Source of the DNA: Rhodocyclales bacterium
GTDB taxonomy: Bacteria; Pseudomonadota; Gammaproteobacteria; Burkholderiales; Rhodocyclaceae
Assembly: GCA_026399435.1 (NCBI GenBank)
Contig: JAPLQX010000017.1
Location: 62,001 to 126,000, forward strand
Direction of reading: 5' to 3'
DNA: 64,000 bases
Below the pieces are notes generated by a model. The model ran no database searches. It was not told the DNA's origin and was given only the letters and a program-made list of their open reading frames with translations. Below are positions 54,714 to 63,836 of this stretch, piece by piece; within the stretch, counting starts at the first letter, position 1, and every line of letters begins with the position of its first letter. The position numbers were made by a program, and so were the translations under genes.

Positions 54714-57467
54714 ATGGCAGCAGTCCAACCGAAATCCGTCAAGCACGTTCCGACCCTTTGCTACAACTGCGTCTCCGGTCCCGACTTCATGACCGTCAAG
54801 GTGGTTGATGGCGTGGCGACCGAGATCGAACCCAATTTCGCTGCGGCCGAGGTGCATCCGGCGAAGGGGAAAGTCTGCGTCAAGGCCTACGGCCTGGTGC
54901 AGAAGACCTACAACCCGAACCGCATCCTCACGCCGATGAAGCGGACCAATCCGAAGAAGGGCCGCAACGAGGATCCCGGCTTCGTGCCGATCTCCTGGGA
55001 CGAAGCGCTTGACCTCGTCGCCGGCAAGCTCAATGCCGCGCGCGCCAAGGGTCTGGTCGACGAGGCCGGGTTGCCGCGGGTCGCCGTCAGCCTTGGTCAC
55101 GGCGGCACGCCGTCGAATTACATGGGCACCTTCCCGGCCTTTCTGGCCGCCTGGGGCCCGGTGGATTTCAGCTTCGGGTCGGGCCAGGGCGTCAAGTGCG
55201 TGCATTCCGAACACCTCTACGGCGAGTTCTGGCATCGCGGCTTTACCGTCGCCTCCGACACGCCGAACGCCCGCTACGTAATCGCCGTCGGCGCCAATGT
55301 TGAAGTGACGGGCGGTCCCTGCGCGGTGATCCGTCATGCTGATGCGCGGATCCGCGGCTACAAGCGCGTCCAGGTGGAGCCGAGCCTGACGGCGACGGGC
55401 GCCTGCTCGGCCGAATGGGTACCGATCCGGCCCAAGACCGATCCGGCCTTCCTGTTCGCCCTGATCCACGTCCTGATGCACGAAAACGGACTGGGGAAGC
55501 TCGACATTCCGTTCCTGCGCGACCGCACCGCTTCGCCGTACCTGATTGCGCCGGACGGCCTCTATCTGCGCGACCCGCAGAGCGGCAAGCCGCTGGTCTG
55601 GGATGAAGTCTCCGGTACCGCCGTGCCGCATGACACAGCCGGCGCGCAGCCCGCCGTGGCAGGTGCCTACCGCCTCGCGCACGCCGTGGTGGTCGATGCC
55701 GACAAGGAGCGCCGCGAGTACTCCGACGTCGAAGGCAAGACGGCCTACGAGATGCTTTTGCAGCACATTGCGAAGTACACGCCGGAATGGGCCGAGACGA
55801 TCTGCGACGTGAAGGCCGCGACCATCCGCCGCATCGCCAACGAGTACCTCGAAGCCGCCAGTATTGGCGAGACGATCGAGATCGACGGCAAGACCTTGTC
55901 CCTGCGGCCGGTCGCTGTGACGCTGGGCAAGTCGGTGAACAACGGCTGGGGCGCCTACGAATGCTGCTGGGCGCGCACCGTGCTGGCCGCTTTGGTCGGC
56001 GCGCTGGAAAACCCCGGCGGGCTGGTTGGCACCACGGTGCGCCTCAACAAGTCGCGCGACAACCGCCACCTTTCCGTGGCGCCCGGCGAAGACGGCTTCA
56101 TGGTCCAGTACTTCAATCCGACCAGCAAGGAGGAGTGGCAGTCGACGCCGTCCACCCGCAACCTGCACCAGACCCTGGTGCCCATCGTCGGCCACAACGG
56201 CGCCTGGAGCCAGGCCCTCGGCCCGACGCAACTGGCCTGGATGTTCCAGGGCGAGCGCCCCGACGACTGGTCGATGCCGATGCCGACGCTGCCGGACGTG
56301 TGGATCGTCTACCGCTCGAATCCGTCGATCTCCTTCTGGGACACGCGGCACCTGGCGGAGGTTGCGGCACGCTTTCCGTTCATGGCCTGCGTGGCCTACA
56401 CGGTCGACGAGACCAACTACATGGCCGACGTGCTGCTGCCGGAGGCGACCGATCTCGAATCCACCCAGATGATCCGCATGGGCGGAACCAAGTACATGGA
56501 GCAGTTCTGGGACTACAAGGGCGTGGTGCTGCGGCAGAAGGCCGTCGAGCCGCAGGGCGAGGCCCGCGACTTCACCTGGATCACCACCGAGCTGGCCAGG
56601 CGCACCGGCCTGCTCGACCCGTATTTCGGCGCCATCAACAAGGGCATCTCCGGCGTTTCGCCGCTCAAGGGCGAGGGCTACGATTTCAGCCTGGATCCGG
56701 CCAGCGAACCGGCGCCCGAACAGATCTGGGACGCGGTCTGCCGCGCTGCCTCCGTCACGCTCTCGGAAGGCCGCGAGGAGCACGACCTGGAATGGTTCCG
56801 CGAAAACGGCTTCTTCGCCGTGCCGATGTCGCGGCTCGAGTGGTATTTGACGCCGACCATGGAAAAACTCGGGCTGCGCTACGAACTGCCCTACCAGGAA
56901 CGCCTGCTGCGCGCCGGTCGCGAACTCGGTCGGCGGCTGCACGAGAAGAAGATGAACTGGTGGGATGAACAACTTTCCGAATACACCGCCTTGCCGGAAT
57001 GGCACGACGTGCCGGGGCGCTGGATACGCAACCTGGAAAAATCGGGTGCCAAGCTCGAGGACTTCCCGTTCTGGCTGCTGACCACCAAGAGCATGCAGTA
57101 CCACGCCGGCGGCAATGCCGCGATCGAGGTGATGCACGAGGTGGCGCAGAACCTGCGCGGCCATGCCGGAGTGATCATGAATGCGAAGACCGCGGCCGGC
57201 CTCGGCATCGCCGAGGGCGACCGCGTCGAGGTGCGCTCCCACATCGGCGCCACCTACGGCAAGGCGTCCCTGATGCAGGGCATCCGGCCGGATACCCTGG
57301 TCATCATCGGCCAGTTCGATCACTGGGCGACCCCCTTTGCCAAGACCATGGATGCGCCCAGCCTCAACACCATCGCGCCGATGTCGCTCGACCTCACCGA
57401 CGCGACGGGTTCCGGTGCCGACATCGTGCGGGTGGGCGTGCGTCGCGCGGAGGGGATGGCAGCATGA
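54714..57467 (+). CDS. padB: Phenylacetyl-CoA:acceptor oxidoreductase, molybdopterin subunit PadB
   Basis: The product has 917 residues of the DMSO-reductase family. It oxidises phenylacetyl-CoA to phenylglyoxylate by four electrons. The bis-MGD fold is shown by FVPISWDEALDLVAGKL, LGHGGTPSNYMGTFPAF, GQGVKCVHSEH, IVGHNGAWSQAL, the substrate-site loops, and the C-terminal cap VIMNAKTAAGLGIAEGDRVEVRSHIGATYGKASL. The N-terminal iron-sulfur motif has only three Cys (C16, C19, C55), so it cannot match CX2CX3CXnC. No twin-arginine signal is present, so it is cytoplasmic. Confidence 0.92.
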   Translation: MAAVQPKSVKHVPTLCYNCVSGPDFMTVKVVDGVATEIEPNFAAAEVHPAKGKVCVKAYGLVQKTYNPNRILTPMKRTNPKKGRNEDPGFVPISWDEALDLVAGKLNAARAKGLVDEAGLPRVAVSLGHGGTPSNYMGTFPAFLAAWGPVDFSFGSGQGVKCVHSEHLYGEFWHRGFTVASDTPNARYVIAVGANVEVTGGPCAVIRHADARIRGYKRVQVEPSLTATGACSAEWVPIRPKTDPAFLFALIHVLMHENGLGKLDIPFLRDRTASPYLIAPDGLYLRDPQSGKPLVWDEVSGTAVPHDTAGAQPAVAGAYRLAHAVVVDADKERREYSDVEGKTAYEMLLQHIAKYTPEWAETICDVKAATIRRIANEYLEAASIGETIEIDGKTLSLRPVAVTLGKSVNNGWGAYECCWARTVLAALVGALENPGGLVGTTVRLNKSRDNRHLSVAPGEDGFMVQYFNPTSKEEWQSTPSTRNLHQTLVPIVGHNGAWSQALGPTQLAWMFQGERPDDWSMPMPTLPDVWIVYRSNPSISFWDTRHLAEVAARFPFMACVAYTVDETNYMADVLLPEATDLESTQMIRMGGTKYMEQFWDYKGVVLRQKAVEPQGEARDFTWITTELARRTGLLDPYFGAINKGISGVSPLKGEGYDFSLDPASEPAPEQIWDAVCRAASVTLSEGREEHDLEWFRENGFFAVPMSRLEWYLTPTMEKLGLRYELPYQERLLRAGRELGRRLHEKKMNWWDEQLSEYTALPEWHDVPGRWIRNLEKSGAKLEDFPFWLLTTKSMQYHAGGNAAIEVMHEVAQNLRGHAGVIMNAKTAAGLGIAEGDRVEVRSHIGATYGKASLMQGIRPDTLVIIGQFDHWATPFAKTMDAPSLNTIAPMSLDLTDATGSGADIVRVGVRRAEGMAA

Positions 57468-58111
57468 AGCGCTACGTGATGAGCATCGACCTGCGCCGCT
57501 GCGTCGGTTGCCAGACCTGCACCGCGGCCTGCAAGGGCGCCAATGCAACGCCGCCTGGGATTCAATGGCGCCGCGTGCTCGATATCGAGACCGGCGAATT
57601 TCCCGATGTGCGGCGGACCTTCCTGCCCATGGCCTGCATGCATTGCGCCAATCCTCCTTGCGAGAAGGTGTGTCCGACCCGGGCCACCACCAAGCGCGCC
57701 GACGGCCTGGTGGCGATCGACTACGACCTTTGCATCGGTTGCGCCAATTGCGTCATGGCCTGTCCTTACGATGCCCGCTCCATCGTTCATGAGGCCCATT
57801 TCGCCTATGGCGACACGCCGATGGCTTCCGAGGCCGCGCGCTTCGATCCGGACCGGATCGGGGTGTCGATGAAATGCACCTTCTGCGTGGATCGCATCGA
57901 TCTCGCGGCACGCACCGGACAGATTCCGGGCGTCGACCCCGAGGTGACGCCGGCCTGCGTCAATTCCTGCATTTCGGGCGCAATGGAGTTTGGCGACATC
58001 GAGGATCCGGAAAGCAGCGTCAGTCGTTTGCTGGCGCAGACGCAGCATTACCGCATGCACGAAGAGCTGGGCACCGAACCGGGCGTGTACTACATTTGGG
58101 ATCAGTCATGA
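57464..58111 (+). CDS. padC: Phenylacetyl-CoA:acceptor oxidoreductase, iron-sulfur subunit PadC
   Basis: The product has 215 residues. Ferredoxin-type clusters: CVGCQTCTAACKG, CMHCANPPCEKVCP, CIGCANCVMACPYDAR and the fourth CTFCVDR with ACVNSC. This is the DmsB/NrfC pattern of four [4Fe-4S] sites. It passes electrons from PadB to PadD. ATG 57464 overlaps padB by 4 bp (ATGA). Confidence 0.95.
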   Translation: MKRYVMSIDLRRCVGCQTCTAACKGANATPPGIQWRRVLDIETGEFPDVRRTFLPMACMHCANPPCEKVCPTRATTKRADGLVAIDYDLCIGCANCVMACPYDARSIVHEAHFAYGDTPMASEAARFDPDRIGVSMKCTFCVDRIDLAARTGQIPGVDPEVTPACVNSCISGAMEFGDIEDPESSVSRLLAQTQHYRMHEELGTEPGVYYIWDQS

Positions 58112-59028
58112 AGAAACCCCTCCTTCGCGCCTCCAGCCTGGCTTCCCCCAAGCAGCAGCACAATTGGGACTGGCGCGCGGCGACCAATTTCATCGCCGGC
58201 GGCGCCGGCGGGGGGCTGTTGCTGTGGGCAGCGGTGGTCAATGCGTCAGCCGATGCCACCCGGATGGCGATCCTGCTGGGCCTGATCCTGATCGGCAGCG
58301 GACTCACCTGCGTCTGGTTCGAAATCGGCCGGCCGTGGCGCGCATTGAACGTGTATCGGCATTTCGCTACTTCCTGGATGACACGCGAGGCGGTGGTGGC
58401 CCTGGGAGTGTTCGTCGCGGGCGGGCTGGCCTTCCTCACCGGCGCTTCCGCACTGAGCTTCCTCGCGGGCATTCTGGGTCTGACGTTTCTGTACAGCCAG
58501 GCGCGAATCCTGGCGGCCAACAAGGGGATTCCGGCATGGCGGCATCCACGCAGCATCTCGCTGATGATCGCGACCGGCCTTGCTGAAGGCGCCGGCTTTC
58601 TCGTCTGCGTGCTGTCGTTGTCGTCCACCCCAGTGGCCTTCCCGGTTCTCGCCGGCCTGATCGCGCTGATCGTCGTCCGGGCATATTTCTGGAAGAGCTA
58701 TCTCGGCGGACTGGTTGCCGACGGTGCGCCTGACGCGACACTGAAGGTGCTGAGCGGGATTGCCCCGAGATTGCTGGTCGTGGGTCACGTGCTGCCGGCA
58801 CTTGCTGTCGTCGCAGCCATGGCGGGAATGCCAGGGCGGGCAGGGTTGAGCTTTGCGGCGGGGATCATGGTGGTCGCCGGCGGCTGGTTCCTGAAGTTCA
58901 CGCTGGTCAGACGCGCGGCGTTTACCCAGGGGTTGGCACTGCTGCACTTGCCGGTACGCGGGCAAGGCACGGCCGGCGCGGCCGCAAAGCCAGGCTGGAA
59001 AGTCGCGCCAGGGGTCAAGGCAGGATAG
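58108..59028 (+). CDS. padD: Phenylacetyl-CoA:acceptor oxidoreductase, membrane anchor PadD
   Basis: The product has 306 residues with about eight membrane segments; it is of the DmsC/NrfD anchor type. Segments include NFIAGGAGGGLLLWAAVVNA, MAILLGLILIGSGLTCVWFEIGRPWRALNVYRHFATSWMTREA and VLPALAVVAAMAGMPG. It anchors PadBC at the inner membrane and hands electrons to quinone. ATG 58108 overlaps padC by 4 bp. Confidence 0.92.
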   Translation: MKKPLLRASSLASPKQQHNWDWRAATNFIAGGAGGGLLLWAAVVNASADATRMAILLGLILIGSGLTCVWFEIGRPWRALNVYRHFATSWMTREAVVALGVFVAGGLAFLTGASALSFLAGILGLTFLYSQARILAANKGIPAWRHPRSISLMIATGLAEGAGFLVCVLSLSSTPVAFPVLAGLIALIVVRAYFWKSYLGGLVADGAPDATLKVLSGIAPRLLVVGHVLPALAVVAAMAGMPGRAGLSFAAGIMVVAGGWFLKFTLVRRAAFTQGLALLHLPVRGQGTAGAAAKPGWKVAPGVKAG

Positions 59029-59091
59029 CCGGACGCAAGAAAGAAAACAGGGAGTGGGGCCAGAGAGCCCCATCGAATCGGAGGAGACGGA

Positions 59092-59664
59092 ATGTACGAA
59101 GTACGCTTTCATGGCCGCGGCGGCCAAGGCGCCGTTACGGCGGCATCGATGCTCGCGTCGGCGCTGCTGGAAGAAGGCAAGTATGCGGTGTCGATCCCGT
59201 CCTTCGGTTTCGAGCGGCGCGGCGCGCCCGTGGTCTCCTTCCTGCGCTGCAGCGATCGCGAAATCCGCCAGCTGACCAACATCTACACGCCCGACTGCCT
59301 GATCTGCGTCGATCCGACGCTGGCGAAGTCGGTCGATATCTTCAGCGGCCTCAAGCCGGGCGGCACGCTGGTGCAGGCTACGCACAAGCCGCTGGCCGAA
59401 GTGGTGATCGCCGATACGGTCGGGGTGGTCGGCCTGTGCGACGCGATCGGCATCGCGCTCGAGGTTTTCAAGCGCCCGATTACCAATACCATAATGCTCG
59501 GTGCATTCGCGAAGACGACCGGAGTGGTCTCGCTGGAAGCGCTCAAACGCTCGCTGGAAGAGTCGGATTTTCGCGACGCCGGTCTGGCGCAGAATCTCAT
59601 CGCGCTGGAGCGCGGTTACAACGAGACGACGGTGCACACCATCGAGCGGAGGGTCGCGGCATGA
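59092..59664 (+). CDS. padE: Phenylglyoxylate dehydrogenase, gamma subunit PadE
   Basis: The product has 190 residues. It is the gamma subunit of 2-oxoacid:acceptor oxidoreductases: YEVRFHGRGGQGAVTAASMLASALLEEGKYAVSIPSFGFERRGAPVVSFLRC. Phenylglyoxylate is oxidised with CoA to benzoyl-CoA and CO2 with NAD reduction. It starts 63 bp after padD, and CGGAGGAGACGG lies before the ATG. Confidence 0.93.
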   Translation: MYEVRFHGRGGQGAVTAASMLASALLEEGKYAVSIPSFGFERRGAPVVSFLRCSDREIRQLTNIYTPDCLICVDPTLAKSVDIFSGLKPGGTLVQATHKPLAEVVIADTVGVVGLCDAIGIALEVFKRPITNTIMLGAFAKTTGVVSLEALKRSLEESDFRDAGLAQNLIALERGYNETTVHTIERRVAA

Positions 59665-59960
59665 GCCGGCACGACAGCTACCCCCTGTTCGACTTGGCCA
59701 AGGCCAATGTGCCGGACGATCTTTGTCCGGTCGCGACCGTGGTCAGCCCGATGCTTCCCGGCGACTGGCGCAGCATGCGACCCGTGGTCAACCGCGACAA
59801 GTGCGTCAAATGCGCTGTCTGCTGGCTGTATTGCCCGGTGCAGTGCGTCGAGGAACATGCGGCCTGGTTCGATTTCAACCTGACGACCTGCAAGGGTTGC
59901 GGCATCTGTGCCAACGAGTGTCCGCAACGCGCGATCACCATGGTTCCGGAGGCGACATGA
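59661..59960 (+). CDS. padF: Phenylglyoxylate dehydrogenase, delta (ferredoxin) subunit PadF
   Basis: The product has 99 residues. Two [4Fe-4S] motifs are KCVKCAVCWLYCPVQCVEE and TCKGCGICANECPQRAI. It shuttles electrons within the complex. ATG 59661 overlaps padE by 4 bp. Confidence 0.94.
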   Translation: MSRHDSYPLFDLAKANVPDDLCPVATVVSPMLPGDWRSMRPVVNRDKCVKCAVCWLYCPVQCVEEHAAWFDFNLTTCKGCGICANECPQRAITMVPEAT

Positions 59961-61204
59961 CTACCGCCACCCTCGCAACCCCGAACCAGGCCAAGCCGGC
60001 GAAACAGAAGGTGATCCTCTGCGAAGGCAACGAAGCCGCCGCTCTGGGCGTTGCGCTGGCGCGTCCCGACATGGTCGCCGTGTATCCGATCACGCCGCAA
60101 TCGTCACTGGTCGAGCACGTCGCCAAACTGATCGCCGATGGCCGCATGGACGCCGACATCGTCGACGCCGAAGGCGAACATTCGGTGCTCTCGGTGCTGC
60201 AGGGCGCAGCCCTGGCCGGGGCGCGGACCTATACCGCGACCTGCGGCCCCGGTCTCGCCTTCATGTTCGAGCCCTATTTCCGCACCTCGGGCATGCGCCT
60301 GCCGATCGTCATGTCCATCGTCACGCGCGACGGCATCACGCCGCAATCGGTCTGGGGCGGACATCAGGACGCGATGACGGTGCGCGAGGTGGGCTGGGTC
60401 CAGGTGTATTGCGAGACCGTGCAGGAAGTTCTCGACACCACCATCATGGCCTTCAAGATCGCCGAGCACCACGACGTGATGCTGCCGGTGAATGTCTGCC
60501 TCGACGGCAACTACCTTTCCTACGGCACCTCGCGTGTCGAACTGCCCGATCAGGCCGAGGTCGATGCCTTCATGGGCGTCAAGGACGTCAATTGGCACGT
60601 GGCGCTCGACCCGCTGCGGCCGATGGCGGTCGACCCGCTGACCGGCGGTTCGGGCGGCAAGGGGCCGTCCACCTTCGTCCGCTATCGCAAGGGCCAGTGC
60701 CGCGGCATGCAGAACTCGCTGCGGGTGATCGAGGAAGTGCATGAGGAATGGGCGCAGCGCTTCGGCCGCCGCTTTGCGCCGCTGGTCGAGGAATACCGCA
60801 TGGACGGCGCCGACTACGCGATCATGACCCTGGGCAGCATGACCGGCGCGGCGAAGGATGCGATCGACGAAGCACGCGACGCCGGCAAGCGGGTAGGGCT
60901 GATCAAGATCAAGACCTTCAGCCCCTTCCCGGTTGAAGCCCTGCTCAAATCGCTGGCCAAGGTGCAGGCGCTCGGTGTGGTCGACCGCTCGGTCGGCTTC
61001 CGCTGGAACTGCGGGCCGATGTACCAGGAGACCATGGGGGTGCTGTATCGCCTCGGCAGGCACGTGCCGTCGATGAGCTTCATCGGCGGCTTGGCCGGCG
61101 CCGACATCACGGTCGGGCATTTCCATCGCGTCATCGAGGCCACCGAGAAACTGCCGAGCAGTCCGGCGCCGAGCGAGCCGGTCTGGCTCAACGAGAAGGA
61201 TTGA
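59957..61204 (+). CDS. padG: Phenylglyoxylate dehydrogenase, alpha subunit PadG
   Basis: The product has 415 residues. It is the alpha subunit of the pyruvate:ferredoxin-oxidoreductase class: CEGNEAAALGVALARPDMVAVYPITPQSSLVEHVA, AEGEHSVLSVLQGAALAGARTYTATCGPGLAFM and the C-terminal domain KTFSPFPVEALLKSLAKVQALGVVDRSVGFRWNCGPMY. The YPITPQS motif is typical of 2-oxoacid oxidoreductase alpha subunits. ATG 59957 overlaps padF by 4 bp. Confidence 0.95.
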   Translation: MTTATLATPNQAKPAKQKVILCEGNEAAALGVALARPDMVAVYPITPQSSLVEHVAKLIADGRMDADIVDAEGEHSVLSVLQGAALAGARTYTATCGPGLAFMFEPYFRTSGMRLPIVMSIVTRDGITPQSVWGGHQDAMTVREVGWVQVYCETVQEVLDTTIMAFKIAEHHDVMLPVNVCLDGNYLSYGTSRVELPDQAEVDAFMGVKDVNWHVALDPLRPMAVDPLTGGSGGKGPSTFVRYRKGQCRGMQNSLRVIEEVHEEWAQRFGRRFAPLVEEYRMDGADYAIMTLGSMTGAAKDAIDEARDAGKRVGLIKIKTFSPFPVEALLKSLAKVQALGVVDRSVGFRWNCGPMYQETMGVLYRLGRHVPSMSFIGGLAGADITVGHFHRVIEATEKLPSSPAPSEPVWLNEKD

Positions 61205-61206
61205 TC

Positions 61207-62460
61207 ATGGAACAGACCAAGTATCTGGTGGTCGGCAGCAGCCACGCCGCGCTCGAAGCGGTAACCGCGATCCGCATGCACGATGCGACCGGCAGCCTGA
61301 CGCTGCTGACGCGCGATCCGCACCTGCCTTACTCGCCGACCGTGCTGCCCTATGTGGTCTCCGGGCGTTCCGCGCCCGAAGGCATCTTCCTGCGCGACGA
61401 AAAGTTCTTTGCCGACAACCATGTTGCCTTGAAGCGCGGCACGGCACTGAAGGCGCTGCATGCCGACCGCAATGCGGCCGAACTGGCCGACGGCAGCGAG
61501 ATCGCCTACGAGAAGATCCTGCTCGCCACCGGCGCTTCACCCGCCATTCCGCCGATTCCCGGCATCGATACGGTGTCGTATCATGTGCTGCGCACGCTGG
61601 ACGACGCGACGAAACTGAACGCTGCGATCAAGCAGTCGAAGCAGGCCGTGGTGATGGGCGCCGGGCTGGTCGGCATGCACGCCGCCGAGAACCTGGTCAA
61701 GGCCGGCGCCAAGGTCACCATCGTCGAAATGGCCAAGCAGCTCACCGACGGTTATTTCGATGCCGTTGCCGCGAGCCTGATCGAAAAGGCCTTCACCGAC
61801 AACGGCGCGACGATTCTTACCGGCAGTCGCGTCGTGAAGCTCGCGCCTTCAGCCGTCGGCGCAACGCTGACACTGGAAAACGGCACGACGCTGGAAGCCG
61901 ATCTGTTGCTGGTGGCCACCGGCGTCAAGCCGAACATGGAGTATCTGGCCGGCAGTCCGGTCGAGCACGATCGCGGGATTCTGGTCAGCGACACCATGCA
62001 GACCAGCGTCGCCAATGTCTGGTCCGCCGGTGACTGCGCGCAGGCCAAGGGTTTCTTCACGGATGGCAAGGTGATGAATGCCATCCTGCCGGACGCGACG
62101 GAACAGGGCCGCATCGCGGGCATGGCCATGGCGGGCGATCCCGGCCTGAAGCACTACCCGGGCGGCGTGCCGCTCAACGCCTATCATTTCTTCGGCCGCC
62201 ATGCGATTTCCGTCGGCAGCAGCAAGGTGCCCGACGGCGCCGAGGTGGTGACGCGCTTCGACGAAAACAGCGGGCGTTATCTCAAGGCGATCTTCAAGGA
62301 TGGCTGCTTGCTGGGCATCTATGGCGTCAATGAATTCTTCGACGGCGGCGTCATGTGCCAACTGATTCTGCGGCGGGTCGATCTATCGGCCGTCAAGGAC
62401 CGCTTCGTGGCGAATCCGCTGGCTGTCGGCCGCGAACTGATGTCCAAACTCTGGCGTTAG
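61207..62460 (+). CDS. padH: Phenylglyoxylate dehydrogenase, NAD-binding flavoprotein subunit PadH
   Basis: The product has 417 residues. FAD motif VVGSSHAALEAVTAIRMHD, NAD Rossmann motif VVMGAGLVGMHAAENLVKAGA and the FAD motif NVWSAGDCAQAK are visible; LLATGASPAIPPIPGID also fits pyridine-nucleotide-disulfide oxidoreductases. It passes electrons from the ferredoxin subunits to NAD. The start is taken as ATG 61207; an in-frame TTG at 61201 overlaps the padG stop. Confidence 0.93.
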   Translation: MEQTKYLVVGSSHAALEAVTAIRMHDATGSLTLLTRDPHLPYSPTVLPYVVSGRSAPEGIFLRDEKFFADNHVALKRGTALKALHADRNAAELADGSEIAYEKILLATGASPAIPPIPGIDTVSYHVLRTLDDATKLNAAIKQSKQAVVMGAGLVGMHAAENLVKAGAKVTIVEMAKQLTDGYFDAVAASLIEKAFTDNGATILTGSRVVKLAPSAVGATLTLENGTTLEADLLLVATGVKPNMEYLAGSPVEHDRGILVSDTMQTSVANVWSAGDCAQAKGFFTDGKVMNAILPDATEQGRIAGMAMAGDPGLKHYPGGVPLNAYHFFGRHAISVGSSKVPDGAEVVTRFDENSGRYLKAIFKDGCLLGIYGVNEFFDGGVMCQLILRRVDLSAVKDRFVANPLAVGRELMSKLWR

Positions 62461-62469
62461 GAGACGACC

Positions 62470-63825
62470 ATGGGAAGAAGCTACAACACCATCGCCTTCG
62501 ACGCCGCCAAGTGCGACGGCTGCGGCGACTGCATGACGGCATGTGCGACGGTCAAGACCGGAAGCACCGACAAGAGCCGCTCGCGCATCCAGATCGTCGG
62601 CGATGAGAGCGACGGCTTCGAACTCGCGCTGTGCCGCCAGTGCGGCGATCCGAAATGCGTCACGGTCTGCCCGGCCGCGGCATTGACCAAGAACTTTGAT
62701 TCCGGCGTGATCGAATGGAATGCGTCGAAGTGCGTCGACTGTCTGTTGTGCACGGTCGGCTGCGCCTATGCCGGCATCGCGCTCGATGAGGGCGTCGGCC
62801 ACGTCGCCAAGTGCGACATGTGTTACGCAAGCCCCGACGGCGCCCCGGCCTGCGTGCCGGCCTGTCCGCACGATGCGCTGACCTACATCACGACTTCGCG
62901 CATCTACAACGAGGTCGGCGACTGGGAAGATCTCTTCGCTCCGGGGCTGGCCGGCTGTCAGGGCTGCAACACGGAGCTGCTGATGCGCCACACGCTGCGC
63001 CGGGTCGGGCCGGAGACCGTACTGGCGACGCCGCCCGGCTGCGTGCCCGGCATGGGTTCGGTCGGCTTCAACGGCACCACCGGCACCAAGGTCCCGGTTT
63101 TTCATCCGCTGCTGACCAATACCGCGGCCATGCTGGCCGGCATCAAGCGGCAATACAAGCGTGTCGGCCGCGAAGTCAATGCGCTGGCGATTGCAGGCGA
63201 CGGCGGCGCTTCCGACGTCGGTTTCCAGTCGCTGTCCGGCGCCGCCGAACGCAACGAGCAGATACTTTTCATGGTGGTCGATAACGAGGGCTACATGAAC
63301 ACCGGCATGCAGCGTTCGAGCTGCACGCCGTATGGCGCCTGGACGTCGACCACGCCGATCGGCAAGGGATCGGGCGGCATGCCTTCGCAGGGCAAGACGC
63401 AGGATGCCAAGAATCTGCCGCTGATCATGGTCAATCATCGCTGCGAGTATGTCGCGACGGCGTCGACAGCCTACATGCAGGATCTCTACGACAAGCTCGA
63501 CAAGGCGATCCAGGCCTCCAAGCGCGGCTTTGCCTACCTGCATGTCTATTCGCCCTGCACCACGGGCTGGCGCTTCCCGACCGACCAGAACATGGAAGTC
63601 GCGCGCAAGGCAGTCGAAACCAATTTCGTGATGCTCTGGGAGTACAACCCGAAGGATGGCCTGGAGTTCACGCGGCCGGTGGATGATCCGCTGCCGGTGA
63701 CCGAGTATCTGAAGGCGATGGGGCGCTTCCGCCATCTGAGTCCGGATCAGATTTCACACATACAAGGCAAGGTCGTGGAAAATCTCGCTTTCGTCAAACA
63801 AATGGCTCATCGACAGAGCGCTTAG
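62470..63825 (+). CDS. padI: Phenylglyoxylate dehydrogenase, beta (TPP-binding, ferredoxin-fused) subunit PadI
   Basis: The product has 451 residues. The N-terminal 150 residues hold 4Fe-4S motifs (CDGCGDCMTACA, CRQCGDPKCVTVCP, CVDCLLCTVGCA, CDMCYASPDGAPACVPACP). The TPP-binding domain starts at about 155 with GCQGCNTELLMRHTLRRVGPETVLATPPGCVPGMG; the TPP motif is AGDGGASDVGFQSLSGAAERNEQILFMVVDNEGYMNTGMQ. It is the catalytic subunit. The start is 9 bp after padH with TAGGAGA before it. Confidence 0.94.
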   Translation: MGRSYNTIAFDAAKCDGCGDCMTACATVKTGSTDKSRSRIQIVGDESDGFELALCRQCGDPKCVTVCPAAALTKNFDSGVIEWNASKCVDCLLCTVGCAYAGIALDEGVGHVAKCDMCYASPDGAPACVPACPHDALTYITTSRIYNEVGDWEDLFAPGLAGCQGCNTELLMRHTLRRVGPETVLATPPGCVPGMGSVGFNGTTGTKVPVFHPLLTNTAAMLAGIKRQYKRVGREVNALAIAGDGGASDVGFQSLSGAAERNEQILFMVVDNEGYMNTGMQRSSCTPYGAWTSTTPIGKGSGGMPSQGKTQDAKNLPLIMVNHRCEYVATASTAYMQDLYDKLDKAIQASKRGFAYLHVYSPCTTGWRFPTDQNMEVARKAVETNFVMLWEYNPKDGLEFTRPVDDPLPVTEYLKAMGRFRHLSPDQISHIQGKVVENLAFVKQMAHRQSA

Positions 63826-63836
63826 GGGGAAGAAAA

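Noticed and set aside
54687-57548. A very long minus-strand open frame (about 950 codons) opposite padB
   Set aside because: It is the antisense shadow of padB in high-GC DNA; its translation is low-complexity and rich in Arg/His/Gly with no family motif.
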